Below the pieces are notes generated by a model. The model did no database searches and was not told the DNA's origin. It saw nothing but the letters and a program-made list of their open reading frames with translations. A DNA stretch of 64,000 nucleotides from Novosphingobium nitrogenifigens DSM 19370 (GTDB lineage: Bacteria; Pseudomonadota; Alphaproteobacteria; Sphingomonadales; Sphingomonadaceae): the NCBI RefSeq assembly GCF_000192575.1, contig NZ_GL876933.1, forward strand, positions 336,400-400,399. The letters are read 5' to 3'. Numbering within the stretch: the first letter of the stretch is position 1; each line of letters starts with the position of its first letter. A program made the position numbers and the translations under genes. Shown here piece by piece: positions 17,978-26,873 of this stretch.

Positions 17978-19036
17978 ATGATTTCCCCCGGCGAGACCAT
18001 CGGCATCCTCGGCGGCGGCCAGCTTGGGCGCATGATTGCGCTCGCCGCCGCGCAACTGGGCTATCGCTGCCATATCTATGCGCCGGAAAGCGATTCGATC
18101 GCGGCCGATGTCGCGGCGGCTTTCACGCGCGGTTCCTATGATGACGAAGCAGCGCTTGCCGCCTTTGCCGAGGGTTGCGCGGTCGTCACGTACGAGTTCG
18201 AGAATGTCGCGGCCCCGCCACTGGCGGCGATCCTGCCTCACGCGCCGTTGCATCCGCCTGCCCGCGCTCTCGAAGTCGCGCAGGACCGGGTCAACGAAAA
18301 GAGCTTCGTCGAGGCGCTCGGCGGACGCCCCGCGCCCTGGGCGCAGGTCGACAGCCGTGCCGATCTCGACGCGGCGCTCGCCCGCATCGGGGCGCCCGGC
18401 ATCCTCAAGACCCGCCGCGACGGCTATGACGGCAAGGGGCAGTGGCGGATCATGGATGCTTCGGCTGCCGAGGCGATCGAGCTTCCGGGCAAGCCGCTGA
18501 TCTACGAAGGGTTCGTCACGTTCTTCGGGGAATTCTCGGTCATTCTGGTCCGTGGGATCGATGGTGAGATCCGGTTCTGGGATTCGGCGGAAAACGTGCA
18601 CGAGGCGGGCATCCTTGCCCGTTCGACCGTTCCGGCGCCGCCCGCGATCGTCGCGCAAGTGCCCGAGGCTCGCGCGCTTGCCGCCAAAGTCGCCGAGGCG
18701 CTCGACTATGTCGGAGTGCTGACGCTCGAATTCTTTGCGACGGCCGATGGGCCGGTCTTCAACGAAATGGCCCCGCGCGTTCACAATTCGGGGCACTGGA
18801 CCACCGAAGGCGCGCTTACGAGCCAGTTCGAGAACCATGTGCGGGCCATTTGCGGGTTGCCGCTGGGGTCGACCGCGCTGGCGGCCAGGGGGGCGGTCAT
18901 GGACAACCTCATCGGGGATGCGGCGCACGACTGGGCCGCGATCCTGTCCGATCCGGCCAATCATCTCCATCTCTACGGCAAGGCTGCCGCAAGGCCGGGG
19001 CGCAAGATGGGCCACGTCACCCGGTTGGTCCTCTGA
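17978..19036 (+). CDS. purK: 5-(carboxyamino)imidazole ribonucleotide synthase
   Basis: ATP-grasp enzyme carboxylating AIR to N5-CAIR, the substrate for PurE. About 352 aa. It has the N-terminal GGGQLGRM nucleotide fold, ATP-grasp segments KTRRDGYDGKGQW and FNEMAPRVHNSGHWT, and the expected C-terminal domain. The ATG at 17978 follows AAGAGG. A GTG at 17945 overlapping purE would give an 11-residue extension with no family counterpart. Confidence 0.95.
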   Translation: MISPGETIGILGGGQLGRMIALAAAQLGYRCHIYAPESDSIAADVAAAFTRGSYDDEAALAAFAEGCAVVTYEFENVAAPPLAAILPHAPLHPPARALEVAQDRVNEKSFVEALGGRPAPWAQVDSRADLDAALARIGAPGILKTRRDGYDGKGQWRIMDASAAEAIELPGKPLIYEGFVTFFGEFSVILVRGIDGEIRFWDSAENVHEAGILARSTVPAPPAIVAQVPEARALAAKVAEALDYVGVLTLEFFATADGPVFNEMAPRVHNSGHWTTEGALTSQFENHVRAICGLPLGSTALAARGAVMDNLIGDAAHDWAAILSDPANHLHLYGKAAARPGRKMGHVTRLVL

Positions 19037-19042
19037 CAGACA

Positions 19043-19537
19043 ATGGACCGCGCGCTTTCCGATCTCGTCATCATCGTCGCGCGCGCCCGCGATGGCACCA
19101 TCGGGCATGATGGTGCGATGCCCTGGCACTTGCCTGCCGACTTGCGCCGCTTCAAGGCGCTGACCATGGGCAAGCCGATGATCATGGGGCGCAAGACGTT
19201 CGAATCGCTGCCCGGTCTCCTGCCGGGACGTCGTCATATCGTGCTGACTCGCGACGCGGCCTGGCAGGCCGAGGGCGCCGAAGTCGCGCACACGACGGAA
19301 CAGGCCCTGTCTCTGGCCGGGCCCGATGCCGCCGTGATCGGCGGCGCGGAAGTGATCGCGCTGTTCGAGCCTTTCGCCACCCGTTTCGAATTGACCGAAA
19401 TCGACGCGGACTATCGCGGCGACACCGTGCTGCCTGCGCCGGGGGGCGTCTGGCGCGAAACTGCACGGGAATCCCATCCAGCCGGGCAGGGGCGGCCCGC
19501 TTACGCTTTTGTCAGTTTTGAAAGGGCGCCTGCCTGA
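19043..19537 (+). CDS. folA: Dihydrofolate reductase
   Basis: NADPH-dependent reduction of dihydrofolate to tetrahydrofolate; the trimethoprim target. 164 aa. The substrate site (GAMPWHLPADLRRFK with the catalytic acidic Asp) and NADPH-binding MGRKTFESL are clear. No thyA lies beside it, unlike many genomes. The stop and the ribF start share one base (TGATG), so translation is coupled. Confidence 0.95.
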   Translation: MDRALSDLVIIVARARDGTIGHDGAMPWHLPADLRRFKALTMGKPMIMGRKTFESLPGLLPGRRHIVLTRDAAWQAEGAEVAHTTEQALSLAGPDAAVIGGAEVIALFEPFATRFELTEIDADYRGDTVLPAPGGVWRETARESHPAGQGRPAYAFVSFERAPA

Positions 19538-20463
19538 TGCGGTTCGATGCACGTCATCCCCTGCCCGATGCCTTTCGTGGGGCGATCATTGCGCTCGGCA
19601 ATTTCGACGGGTTTCATCTGGGTCATCAGGCCGTTGCGGGTGCCGCCGTCGAATGGGCGCGGGCCGAGGGTCGCCCGGCGATCATCGCCACGTTCGATCC
19701 CCACCCGGTGCGTCATTTTCAGCCCGATACGGCACCGTTCCGGCTGACCACGCTCGACCAGCGCGAGGAACTGTTCCTTGCCGCCGGGGCCGATGCGATG
19801 CTGATTTTCCATTTCGATCATGACCTTGCCAATACGACGGCGGCCGAATTCGTGTGCGACCTGCTGGTCGGGCGATTGGGGGCGGCCGGCGTCGTCACGG
19901 GCGACGATTTCACGTTCGGCAAGGGACGCGGCGGCAATGTCGGGGTCCTGACCGAGCTTGGCCGCGAACTCGGCCTGCGCACGCGTCAGGTCGGGCCGGT
20001 TCTGGTCGGAGGCGAAGTCGTCTCCTCGAGCCGCATTCGCGAGGCTCTGGAGGAAGGCGATTGCGTCACCGCCGGGCGGCTGATGACGCGCCCTTATGCC
20101 ATTCGCGGCATTGTCCAGCACGGCGACAAGGTCGGGCGGACGATCGGCTTTCCCACGGCCAATCTCGTCATCCGCAATTACCTGCGCCCCCGCTACGGCA
20201 TCTATGCGGTGACCGGGCGGCTGGCCGACGGTACCCGCTTGAAAGGTGCGGCCAACATGGGCGTGCGGCCGACGTTCAATCCGCCCAAGGAATTGCTGGA
20301 GCCGCATTTCTTCGATTTTTCCGGTGACCTTTACGGTCAGGAAATCGAGGTCGCCTTCCACTACTTCCTGCGCGGCGAATGGAAATTCGATTCGCTCGAC
20401 GCGATGATGGTGCAGATCGGCAAGGACTGCGAGGAAGCGCGCAGGCTGCTCGAGGGCGTTTGA
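19537..20463 (+). CDS. ribF: Bifunctional riboflavin kinase/FAD synthetase
   Basis: Makes FMN and then FAD from riboflavin. 308 aa. The N-terminal FAD synthetase nucleotidyltransferase domain has GNFDGFHLGHQ and SSSRIREAL. The C-terminal riboflavin kinase domain has GRTIGFPTAN and the conserved Glu of DSLDAMM-type helices. It is placed before ileS-lspA, a common proteobacterial order. Confidence 0.96.
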   Translation: MRFDARHPLPDAFRGAIIALGNFDGFHLGHQAVAGAAVEWARAEGRPAIIATFDPHPVRHFQPDTAPFRLTTLDQREELFLAAGADAMLIFHFDHDLANTTAAEFVCDLLVGRLGAAGVVTGDDFTFGKGRGGNVGVLTELGRELGLRTRQVGPVLVGGEVVSSSRIREALEEGDCVTAGRLMTRPYAIRGIVQHGDKVGRTIGFPTANLVIRNYLRPRYGIYAVTGRLADGTRLKGAANMGVRPTFNPPKELLEPHFFDFSGDLYGQEIEVAFHYFLRGEWKFDSLDAMMVQIGKDCEEARRLLEGV

Positions 20464-20572
20464 AGGAGCGCTTTGCCCGGATTGTGACCAAATTCTGCAC
20501 AAGCCGGGTTTAGGCAGCCTTATCTGCTCCTCAATTGCGCGTTTACGCTGAGACCGCTAAGGCGCGTCGGTC

Positions 20573-23410
20573 ATGACCGAGCAGCGCGATTTCCGTTCGA
20601 CCGTCTTCCTGCCGAAGACTGATTTCCCCATGAAGGCCGGGCTCCCGCAAAAGGAGCCGGGTATTCTTGCGCGCTGGCAGGAGCAGGACTTCTACCGCCG
20701 CCTGCGCGAAGCGCGCGCGGGGCGTGAAAAGTTCATCCTCCACGACGGTCCCCCTTACGCCAACGGCGACATGCATATCGGGCACGCGCTCAACCATATC
20801 CTCAAGGACATGGTCGTCCGGACCCAGACGCTGCTGGGCAAGGATGCGCCCTATGTTCCCGGCTGGGACTGCCACGGCCTGCCTATCGAGTGGAAGGTCG
20901 AGGAAGAATACCGCAAGAAGAAGAAGAACAAGGACGAGGTCCCCCCGCGCGAATTCCGCGCCGAATGCCGTGCCTATGCCCGCAAGTGGGTGGATACCCA
21001 GCGCGAACAGCTCAAGCGGCTGGGCATCAACGCCGACTGGGACCATCCCTATCTCACGATGGATTTTGCCGCCGAGGCGACCATTGTCGGCGAACTGTTG
21101 AAATTCGCCGAATCCGGGCAGCTCTATCGCGGCGCGAAGCCGGTGATGTGGAGCCCGGTCGAAAAGACCGCGCTTGCCGAAGCGGAAGTCGAATACGAGG
21201 ACATCGTTTCGACCCAGATCGACGTCGCCTTTGAAATCATCGAATCGCCCGATCCCGATCTTGTCGGCGCCTTTGCCGTGATCTGGACGACGACGCCCTG
21301 GACGATCCCCGCCAATCAGGCGATCGCCTATGGCCCCCATGTCGATTACCACCTGATCCTTGTCGGCGACCGCCGCTACCTGATCGCCGAGCCGCTGGTC
21401 GAAGCGTTCGTCAAGCGCATCGGCGCCGACCGCCACGACATGGAGTTCTACATCAAGGGCGCAGCTCTCGAAGGCACTGTCGCGCGCCATCCGATGCACG
21501 CGCTGGGCGGGTTCTTTGCCCGTCCGCGTCCGTTCCTTGCAGGCGAATTCGTCACTACCGATTCGGGTACCGGCCTTGTCCACATGGCCCCGGACCACGG
21601 CGAGGACGACTTCCTGCTGTGCAAGGCGCACGGCATCGATCCGGTCTTCGCGGTCGAGGGCGACGGGCGGTATCGCGCCGACTGGCCCTGGCTGGGCGGC
21701 GAAGGCAGCGTCATCAATCCCAAGTTCAACGCGCCCGAAGGTCCGGTCTGCACCGCGCTTGCCGAGGTCGGCGGACTGGTCGCGGCGAGCGCCGACTATC
21801 GCCATTCCTATCCGCATTCGTGGCGGTCGAAGGCCAAGGTCATTTTCCGCTGCACCCCGCAGTGGTTCGTGCCGATGGACAAGTCGATCCCGCCCGTGCT
21901 CGAGGACGGCGCGGACGAACTTGACGCCATGATGGCGCCGCGCACCCTGCGCGAGCGCGCGATGAAGGCGATTGCCGACACCCGCTTCGTTCCCGAAAAG
22001 GGGCGCAACCGTATCGGCGCCATGGTCGAAGGTCGCCCGGACTGGGTGCTTTCGCGCCAGCGTGCCTGGGGCGTTCCGCTCACGCTGTTCGTCCATCGCC
22101 AGACCGGCGAAGTGCTGGTCGATGAAGCCGTCAACGCCCGGATCGTCGCGGCTATCGGGCTCGAAGGCGTCGATGCCTGGGAAGACGCCCGCGCCGCCGA
22201 ATATCTGGGCGCCGACTATCGGGTCGAGGATTACGAGCGCGTCACCGACATTCTCGACGTCTGGTTCGATTCGGGTTCGACCCATGCCTTCGTGCTCGAA
22301 AGCGGACGCTGGCCCGATCTCGTTCGTCCCGAAGGCTATCGCGGCCCGCTCGCCGATCTCTATCTCGAAGGGTCGGACCAGCATCGCGGCTGGTTCCAGT
22401 CCTCGCTGCTCGAATCCTGCGCCACGCGCGGCCATGCCCCCTACAAGGCGATCCTGACCCACGGCTTCACCATGGACGCCAAGGGCATGAAGATGTCGAA
22501 GTCGCTGGGCAACACCATCAGCCCGCTCGATCTCATGCGCGATTATGGCGCGGACATCCTGCGGCTCTGGGCGCTTTCGGTCGATTTCACCGAGGATCAC
22601 CGCATCGGCAAGGAAATCCTCGCCGGGGTGGCCGACCAGTATCGCAAGCTGCGTAACACATTCCGTTACCTGCTCGGCGCGCTCGACGGCTTTGCCGAAG
22701 AGGAACGCGTCGCGGTGGCCGACATGCCGGAACTGGAACGCCATGTCCTGGCCGTTCTGGGGCAGCTCGACGCGACCTTGCGGCAGGCGATCGCCGATTT
22801 CGACTTCAACACTTATGTCCGTGCGCTGACCGAATTCTGCAACGAGGACTTGTCCGCGTTCTTCTTCGATATCCGCAAGGACAGCCTTTATTGTGACGCG
22901 CCTGACGCGCCGCGCCGCCGGGCTTATCGCACGGTGCTCGACACGTTGTTCCACGCGCTGGTCCGCTATGCGGCGCCGGTCCTGGTCTTCACGTCCGAGG
23001 AAGTCTGGGGCACCCGCTATCCGCAAGGGGGCAGCGTCCACCTGCTCGAATGGCCCGAAGTGCCCGCAGCAGAGGTGGATGCGGACCGCTGGCAGGCGCT
23101 GCGCGCGCTGCGCCAGGCAGTCACTGAGGCGATTGAGCCGCTGCGCCGGGAAAAGGTGCTGGGGTCCGGGCTCGAAGCCACGGTCGAGCTGCCTGCGCAA
23201 GTTCCGGCCGGCTTTACCGAAGCCGACTTTGCCGAGCTGTTCATCACCGGGACGGTCCGTTTCGGGCAGGGTGATGCCGTGGTCGTGACGCGGACCGATG
23301 ATGCCAAGTGCGGTCGGTGCTGGCGCCATCTGCCCGAAGTCGCGGAGGATGGAGCCCTGTGCGTGCGTTGTGACGATGTGGTGGCCAAGATCGACGATGT
23401 GCCCGCATGA
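20573..23410 (+). CDS. ileS: Isoleucyl-tRNA synthetase
   Basis: Class I synthetase, 945 aa. HIGH lies at 68-71 (GDMHIGH) and KMSKS at about 640-644 (MKMSKSLGN). The CP1 editing domain between them is intact (WTTTPWTIPANQ), and a C-terminal zinc ribbon (CGRCWRHL...CVRCDD) marks the bacterial type that needs Zn for charging. The stop overlaps the lspA ATG by 4 bp. Confidence 0.98.
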   Translation: MTEQRDFRSTVFLPKTDFPMKAGLPQKEPGILARWQEQDFYRRLREARAGREKFILHDGPPYANGDMHIGHALNHILKDMVVRTQTLLGKDAPYVPGWDCHGLPIEWKVEEEYRKKKKNKDEVPPREFRAECRAYARKWVDTQREQLKRLGINADWDHPYLTMDFAAEATIVGELLKFAESGQLYRGAKPVMWSPVEKTALAEAEVEYEDIVSTQIDVAFEIIESPDPDLVGAFAVIWTTTPWTIPANQAIAYGPHVDYHLILVGDRRYLIAEPLVEAFVKRIGADRHDMEFYIKGAALEGTVARHPMHALGGFFARPRPFLAGEFVTTDSGTGLVHMAPDHGEDDFLLCKAHGIDPVFAVEGDGRYRADWPWLGGEGSVINPKFNAPEGPVCTALAEVGGLVAASADYRHSYPHSWRSKAKVIFRCTPQWFVPMDKSIPPVLEDGADELDAMMAPRTLRERAMKAIADTRFVPEKGRNRIGAMVEGRPDWVLSRQRAWGVPLTLFVHRQTGEVLVDEAVNARIVAAIGLEGVDAWEDARAAEYLGADYRVEDYERVTDILDVWFDSGSTHAFVLESGRWPDLVRPEGYRGPLADLYLEGSDQHRGWFQSSLLESCATRGHAPYKAILTHGFTMDAKGMKMSKSLGNTISPLDLMRDYGADILRLWALSVDFTEDHRIGKEILAGVADQYRKLRNTFRYLLGALDGFAEEERVAVADMPELERHVLAVLGQLDATLRQAIADFDFNTYVRALTEFCNEDLSAFFFDIRKDSLYCDAPDAPRRRAYRTVLDTLFHALVRYAAPVLVFTSEEVWGTRYPQGGSVHLLEWPEVPAAEVDADRWQALRALRQAVTEAIEPLRREKVLGSGLEATVELPAQVPAGFTEADFAELFITGTVRFGQGDAVVVTRTDDAKCGRCWRHLPEVAEDGALCVRCDDVVAKIDDVPA

Positions 23411-23970
23411 TGCGTGATGCTGCTTCCCGGCCCGATGCGGCGCGTGCGTTCGAGTCATGGACCCGGCGCGCGTTCGGCTATGGCCTTGCCCTGCTCGTCT
23501 TTGCCGTCGATCGCGGGATCAAGGCGCTGCTGCTCGGGCCCGTGGGGCTCGACCGGACGGATTCGATCCGGCTGCTGCCGATCTTCAACTTGCGCTTCAC
23601 CCAGAATTTCGGCGTTTCGCTCGGCATGTTCACCGCGACATCGACCGAGACGCGGTTGATCCTGCTCGCCGTGACCGGGGCCATTGCGCTCGGCGTCGCG
23701 ATCTGGATGCTGCGGGAAAAGCGGCAGTGGGACATCGTCGGCCTTGCCATGGTGCTGGGTGGCGCGCTCGGGAATATCTACGACCGCTCGGTCCACGGTT
23801 TCGTGATCGATTATGCCGATCTTCACATCGGCGAATGGCGTCCTTTTCTGATTTTCAACCTTGCTGACGCTGCGATCACGCTCGGCGTGCTGATACTGCT
23901 TGCCCGTTCGCTGCTTTCCGGCGAAAAGCCCGCCAACGACGGCAAATCGACCCCCACGGAGACCCATTGA
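23407..23970 (+). CDS. lspA: Lipoprotein signal peptidase (signal peptidase II)
   Basis: Inner-membrane aspartyl protease that cleaves prolipoproteins. 187 aa with four hydrophobic segments. The catalytic aspartates sit in GNIYDR...FVIDYADLH and FNLADAAI. The usual NxGAAFS box is NFGVSLGMF here. The start at 23407 overlaps the ileS stop; the next codon is also ATG. It is directly followed by a lipoprotein gene, a natural substrate. Confidence 0.95.
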   Translation: MMRDAASRPDAARAFESWTRRAFGYGLALLVFAVDRGIKALLLGPVGLDRTDSIRLLPIFNLRFTQNFGVSLGMFTATSTETRLILLAVTGAIALGVAIWMLREKRQWDIVGLAMVLGGALGNIYDRSVHGFVIDYADLHIGEWRPFLIFNLADAAITLGVLILLARSLLSGEKPANDGKSTPTETH

Positions 23971-24392
23971 TGCGCAAGACCGCTTTTGTCCCCCTTGCCG
24001 GTAGCGCGGTGGTCCTTGCGGGTCTGCTCGGCGGGTGCAGTTCGCACTCATCACTGTTCAATCGTCCCCGTCCGGACGAATTTGCCGTGACGCGTCAGGC
24101 GCCGCTGGTGGTGCCGCCCGATTTCGCGCTGACCCCGCCCAATCCGGGTGCGCCGCGTCCGCAGGACGTCGACGCCAGCCGTCAGGCGCTCGACGCGCTG
24201 TTCGGCGGTCCGGCACCGCGCAGCGCCGTCGAAACCGACACTCTGGGCAAGGCCGGTCCGTCCTCGCCCGCGATCCGCAGCACGGTCGGCGATCCCAAGA
24301 CCCAGACCGTGCCCAAGGGTGCGGGGGTCCGCGACATTCTCAAGACGCCCGAAGGTTCGTCGGCGGCTGCCCACGCAGGCACCGGCCAGTAA
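23970..24392 (+). CDS. DUF3035 lipoprotein, BamF-like
   Basis: About 140 aa. A lipobox LLGGC near residue 23 follows the signal sequence; the mature part is Pro-rich with the DUF3035 segment RPDEFAVTRQAPLVVPPDF. In Caulobacter this family (BamF) associates with the beta-barrel assembly machine. The ATG shares its A with the lspA stop (TGATG), and CACGGAG lies upstream. The reading frame ends in a 15-bp tandem repeat that presents the stop codon three times in frame. Confidence 0.85.
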   Translation: MRKTAFVPLAGSAVVLAGLLGGCSSHSSLFNRPRPDEFAVTRQAPLVVPPDFALTPPNPGAPRPQDVDASRQALDALFGGPAPRSAVETDTLGKAGPSSPAIRSTVGDPKTQTVPKGAGVRDILKTPEGSSAAAHAGTGQ

Positions 24393-24424
24393 TCCATCGG
24401 CCAGTAATCCATCGGCCAGTAATC
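24382..24424. repeat. 15-bp tandem repeat (about 2.9 copies) over the bamF-like stop codon
   Basis: The unit GGCCAGTAATCCATC is repeated almost three times. Each copy carries CAG-TAA in the same frame because the unit is 15 bp, so the stop codon is triplicated. The repeat ends at the foot of the terminator stem. Confidence 0.9.
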
Positions 24425-24463
24425 AAAAACGGCCCAGTCGCGAGAGCGGCCGGGCCGTTTTTC
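24425..24463 (+). terminator. Rho-independent terminator of the ileS-lspA-bamF run
   Basis: Stem AAAAACGGCCC (24425-24435) and GGGCCGTTTTT (24452-24462), 11 bp perfect, with a 16-nt loop and a T5 tail. Being symmetrical in A and T, it may also serve the opposing minus-strand gene. Confidence 0.88.
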
Positions 24464-24485
24464 TTTGTGTGCCCGTTTCGGGATG

Positions 24486-24518
24486 GAAGCGGGACCCCGG
24501 ATCAAGTCCGGGGTGACG
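24486..24518. repeat. Dispersed GC-rich palindromic repeat unit (copy 1)
   Basis: A 33-bp unit running from GAAGCGGGACCCCGG through ATCAAGT to CCGGGGTGACG, with a CCCCGGA/TCCGGGG-type stem. The same unit occurs in inverted orientation at 43532-43561 and again, altered in the centre, at 43597-43630. It is placed between convergent genes. Confidence 0.8.
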
Positions 24519-24537
24519 AGGTGTTTGGTAAAGGGGC

Positions 24538-25863
24538 TTAACCGTCGAGCGCAGGGGCGGGCGCTGCGGTCTTGATCCGCGCGGCCAGCAGCTTGTCGAT
24601 CTTGCGGCCATCCATGTCGACGACTTCAAAACGCCAGCCCTGGCTGGTGAAATGCTCGCCCTCGTGCGGCAGCTTGCGCAGGACGGAAAGAGCAAAGCCC
24701 GCAACCGTCGCATAGTCGCGATGCTCGGGCAGGTCGATGTCGAGCCGGTCGGCCATGGCATCGGCGGGCAGGGCCCCGGAAATCAGCAGCGAGCCGTCCT
24801 CGCGCTCGATCAGCATGGGGGTGTCGCCGTCATCGCCATGGGCGACGAAGGTTCCCGCGATCGCGTCGAGCAGGTCGGCGGGGGTCACGATCCCTTCGAG
24901 ATGGCCGTATTCGTCGTGGACGAGCGCGAGCGTCACTTCGGCCTGCTGGATCTGGCGCAAGGCATCCATCGCGTCGAGCCGGTCGGGCACGATCGCGGGC
25001 TTTTTCATGAGCGTGGAAAGCTCGGGCGCTTCGCCGCGCACCAATGCCTGCAGCACGTCGCGCACGCGCACGACGCCGACCACGGTATCGACCGATCCTT
25101 CAGCAACGAGCAGCAATGAATGCGGGCATTGTGCGAGCGCGGTGCGGATCGCGGCCTCGTCGGCGGCGACGTCGATCCAGTGCAGTTCGGTGCGCGGGGT
25201 CATCATGTCGCGCACCGGACGTTCGGCGAGCCGCATGACGCTGGTCATCAGCGCGCGTTCGTCTTCCTCGATCACGCCGGAGCGGGTCGCTTCGGCAAAG
25301 ATCATTTCCAGTTCCTCGGTGGTGACTTCCTGCCCGTCCTTGCGGGCAATACCGGTCAGCCGCAGGACCAGTGCCGACGAGCGATCGAGCAGCCACACCA
25401 GCGGCGCGGCGCCGGTTGCGATCATCGCCATCGGCCGGGCCGCGACGATGGCGATAGGTTCGGCTGCACGCAGGGCAAGCTGCTTGGGGACGAGTTCGCC
25501 GATCACCAGCGACAGATAGGTCGTGATCGCGATGACCAGGGCAAAACCGGCTTCGTCGGCGACGGCGGGCGAAAGGCCGAGCGCGGCAAGGCGTTCGCCG
25601 ACAGGTCCCCCCAGGCTCGATCCCGAGAAAGCACCCGCGATGATGCCGACGAGGGTAATGCCGATCTGTGCGGTGGACAGGAGCTTGCCCTGATCGCTGG
25701 CGAGTTCGAGCGCGAGCGCGGCGCCGCCCGATCCTGATTCGGCCTGCAGCTTCAGCCGGGCGGGCCGTGCCGACACGATGGCCAGCTCGGACATGGAAAA
25801 GAGGCCGTTGAGTACGACCAGGGCGCCGATGATGACGACATCAGTCCAGGGAAAAGGTGTCAC
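24538..25863 (-). CDS. CNNM/CBS-domain membrane protein (hemolysin C/CorC family)
   Basis: A 441-aa protein with an N-terminal CNNM (DUF21) membrane domain of about four segments (to about residue 190), a CBS pair (about 210-340; MTPRTELHWIDV and VHDEYGHLEGIVTPADLLDAI) and a C-terminal CorC_HlyC domain. Relatives (YfjD/YtfL, CorB/C) act in divalent-cation export or resistance; the historic hemolysin label is misleading. Its promoter region is shared with the divergent OmpA-like lipoprotein gene. Confidence 0.92.
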   Translation of the reverse strand: MTPFPWTDVVIIGALVVLNGLFSMSELAIVSARPARLKLQAESGSGGAALALELASDQGKLLSTAQIGITLVGIIAGAFSGSSLGGPVGERLAALGLSPAVADEAGFALVIAITTYLSLVIGELVPKQLALRAAEPIAIVAARPMAMIATGAAPLVWLLDRSSALVLRLTGIARKDGQEVTTEELEMIFAEATRSGVIEEDERALMTSVMRLAERPVRDMMTPRTELHWIDVAADEAAIRTALAQCPHSLLLVAEGSVDTVVGVVRVRDVLQALVRGEAPELSTLMKKPAIVPDRLDAMDALRQIQQAEVTLALVHDEYGHLEGIVTPADLLDAIAGTFVAHGDDGDTPMLIEREDGSLLISGALPADAMADRLDIDLPEHRDYATVAGFALSVLRKLPHEGEHFTSQGWRFEVVDMDGRKIDKLLAARIKTAAPAPALDG

Positions 25864-26103
25864 GCCAAGCCCGCTAGCAGATTTGACCGCATTCGCGAAG
25901 AGCGCAGCATGATCGCTTTGGATGTCATGACTTTTGCGGGAACAAGGACATTCCGCATTCGTTCATGTCGCTGCTGGTTATCACATGACGGCTTACCGAG
26001 CGCTCTGGAAAATGTTGCCGGTCCCGATATGGGAAGCAAGTGTGCCGCAAGGTCGTCGGCGACTGTCCCTTGCGCTCGGGCTGATTGGAAAAGGGGATTG
26101 GAG

Positions 26104-26793
26104 ATGAAGTTTCGTCGGGCACTGGTTGCCTCGCTCTGTACGGTCTCGCTGCTGGCGACCTCGGCGTGTGTTACCGATCCCAACACCGGCCAGAAGAAAG
26201 TGTCGCGGACCGCGATCGGCGCGGGGGCGGGTGCTCTGGGCGGCCTCTTGATCGGTGGTCTCATCGGCGGCGGCACGGGCCGCATCATCGGCGCGGGCAT
26301 CGGCGGCATTGCCGGGGCTGCGGTCGGCTATACGATGGACAAGCAGATCAAGGAGCTGAAGGAAAAGACCGCAGGCAGCGGAGTCGACGTGAAGTCGGTC
26401 GACGATGGTCAGGCCATTCTGGTCAACCTGCCGAGCGGGGTCACGTTCGACACCGACAGCACCGTGATCAAGCCGGGTTTCCGCGATACGCTCGACAAGG
26501 TGGCTGATAGCCTCAACCGCTATCCCAACTCGCTGATCGACGTTTATGGCCATACCGATTCGACCGGTTCGGACGCTTATAACCAGACGCTGTCCGAAAA
26601 CCGCGCGCGCGTGGTTGCCGACTATCTCTCGTCGAAGGGGGTGTCCTCGGCACGCATCCGGAGCACCGGTTTCGGCAAGACCCAGCCGGTCGCCTCGAAT
26701 GATACGCCCGAAGGCCGCGCGGCCAATCGTCGCGTCGAGATCAAGATCGTGCCGGTGACGCAGGACGAAGTCTCGCGCGCCAAGGGCCAGTAA
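26104..26793 (+). CDS. OmpA-family lipoprotein with glycine zipper
   Basis: About 229 aa. A signal peptide with lipobox LATSAC is followed by a glycine-zipper segment (about 35-80, GAGAGALGGLLIGGLIGGG) and a C-terminal OmpA/Pal peptidoglycan-binding domain with VYGHTDSTGSDAYN and LSENRARVVADYL. It probably links the outer membrane to the wall (YiaD-like). The ATG at 26104 starts exactly at the signal peptide, with AAGGGG about 8 bp upstream; the frame is open further upstream but without signal character. Confidence 0.92.
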   Translation: MKFRRALVASLCTVSLLATSACVTDPNTGQKKVSRTAIGAGAGALGGLLIGGLIGGGTGRIIGAGIGGIAGAAVGYTMDKQIKELKEKTAGSGVDVKSVDDGQAILVNLPSGVTFDTDSTVIKPGFRDTLDKVADSLNRYPNSLIDVYGHTDSTGSDAYNQTLSENRARVVADYLSSKGVSSARIRSTGFGKTQPVASNDTPEGRAANRRVEIKIVPVTQDEVSRAKGQ

Positions 26794-26822
26794 GACGGGG
26801 GGGCCAGCAAGACCGAAGGCAG

Positions 26823-26851
26823 ATCCCGCGGCGATCGGTTCGTCGCGGGAT
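26823..26851. terminator. Hairpin between convergent genes
   Basis: Stem ATCCCGCG (26823-26830) and CGCGGGAT (26844-26851), extended by a G-T pair and CGA/TCG to 12 bp. No T run follows on either strand, so it may be a Rho-assisted end or an mRNA 3' stabiliser rather than a classical intrinsic terminator. Confidence 0.5.
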
Positions 26852-26873
26852 GATGCCGGAATGGGCTCGGATA

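Noticed and set aside
20543..23458. 971-codon minus-strand frame opposite ileS
   Set aside because: Antisense shadow of ileS with His/Arg-rich composition and no motif.
24538..25863. Hemolysin
   Set aside because: The hemolysin C name is historical; the CNNM-CBS-CorC architecture indicates a cation-related membrane protein.
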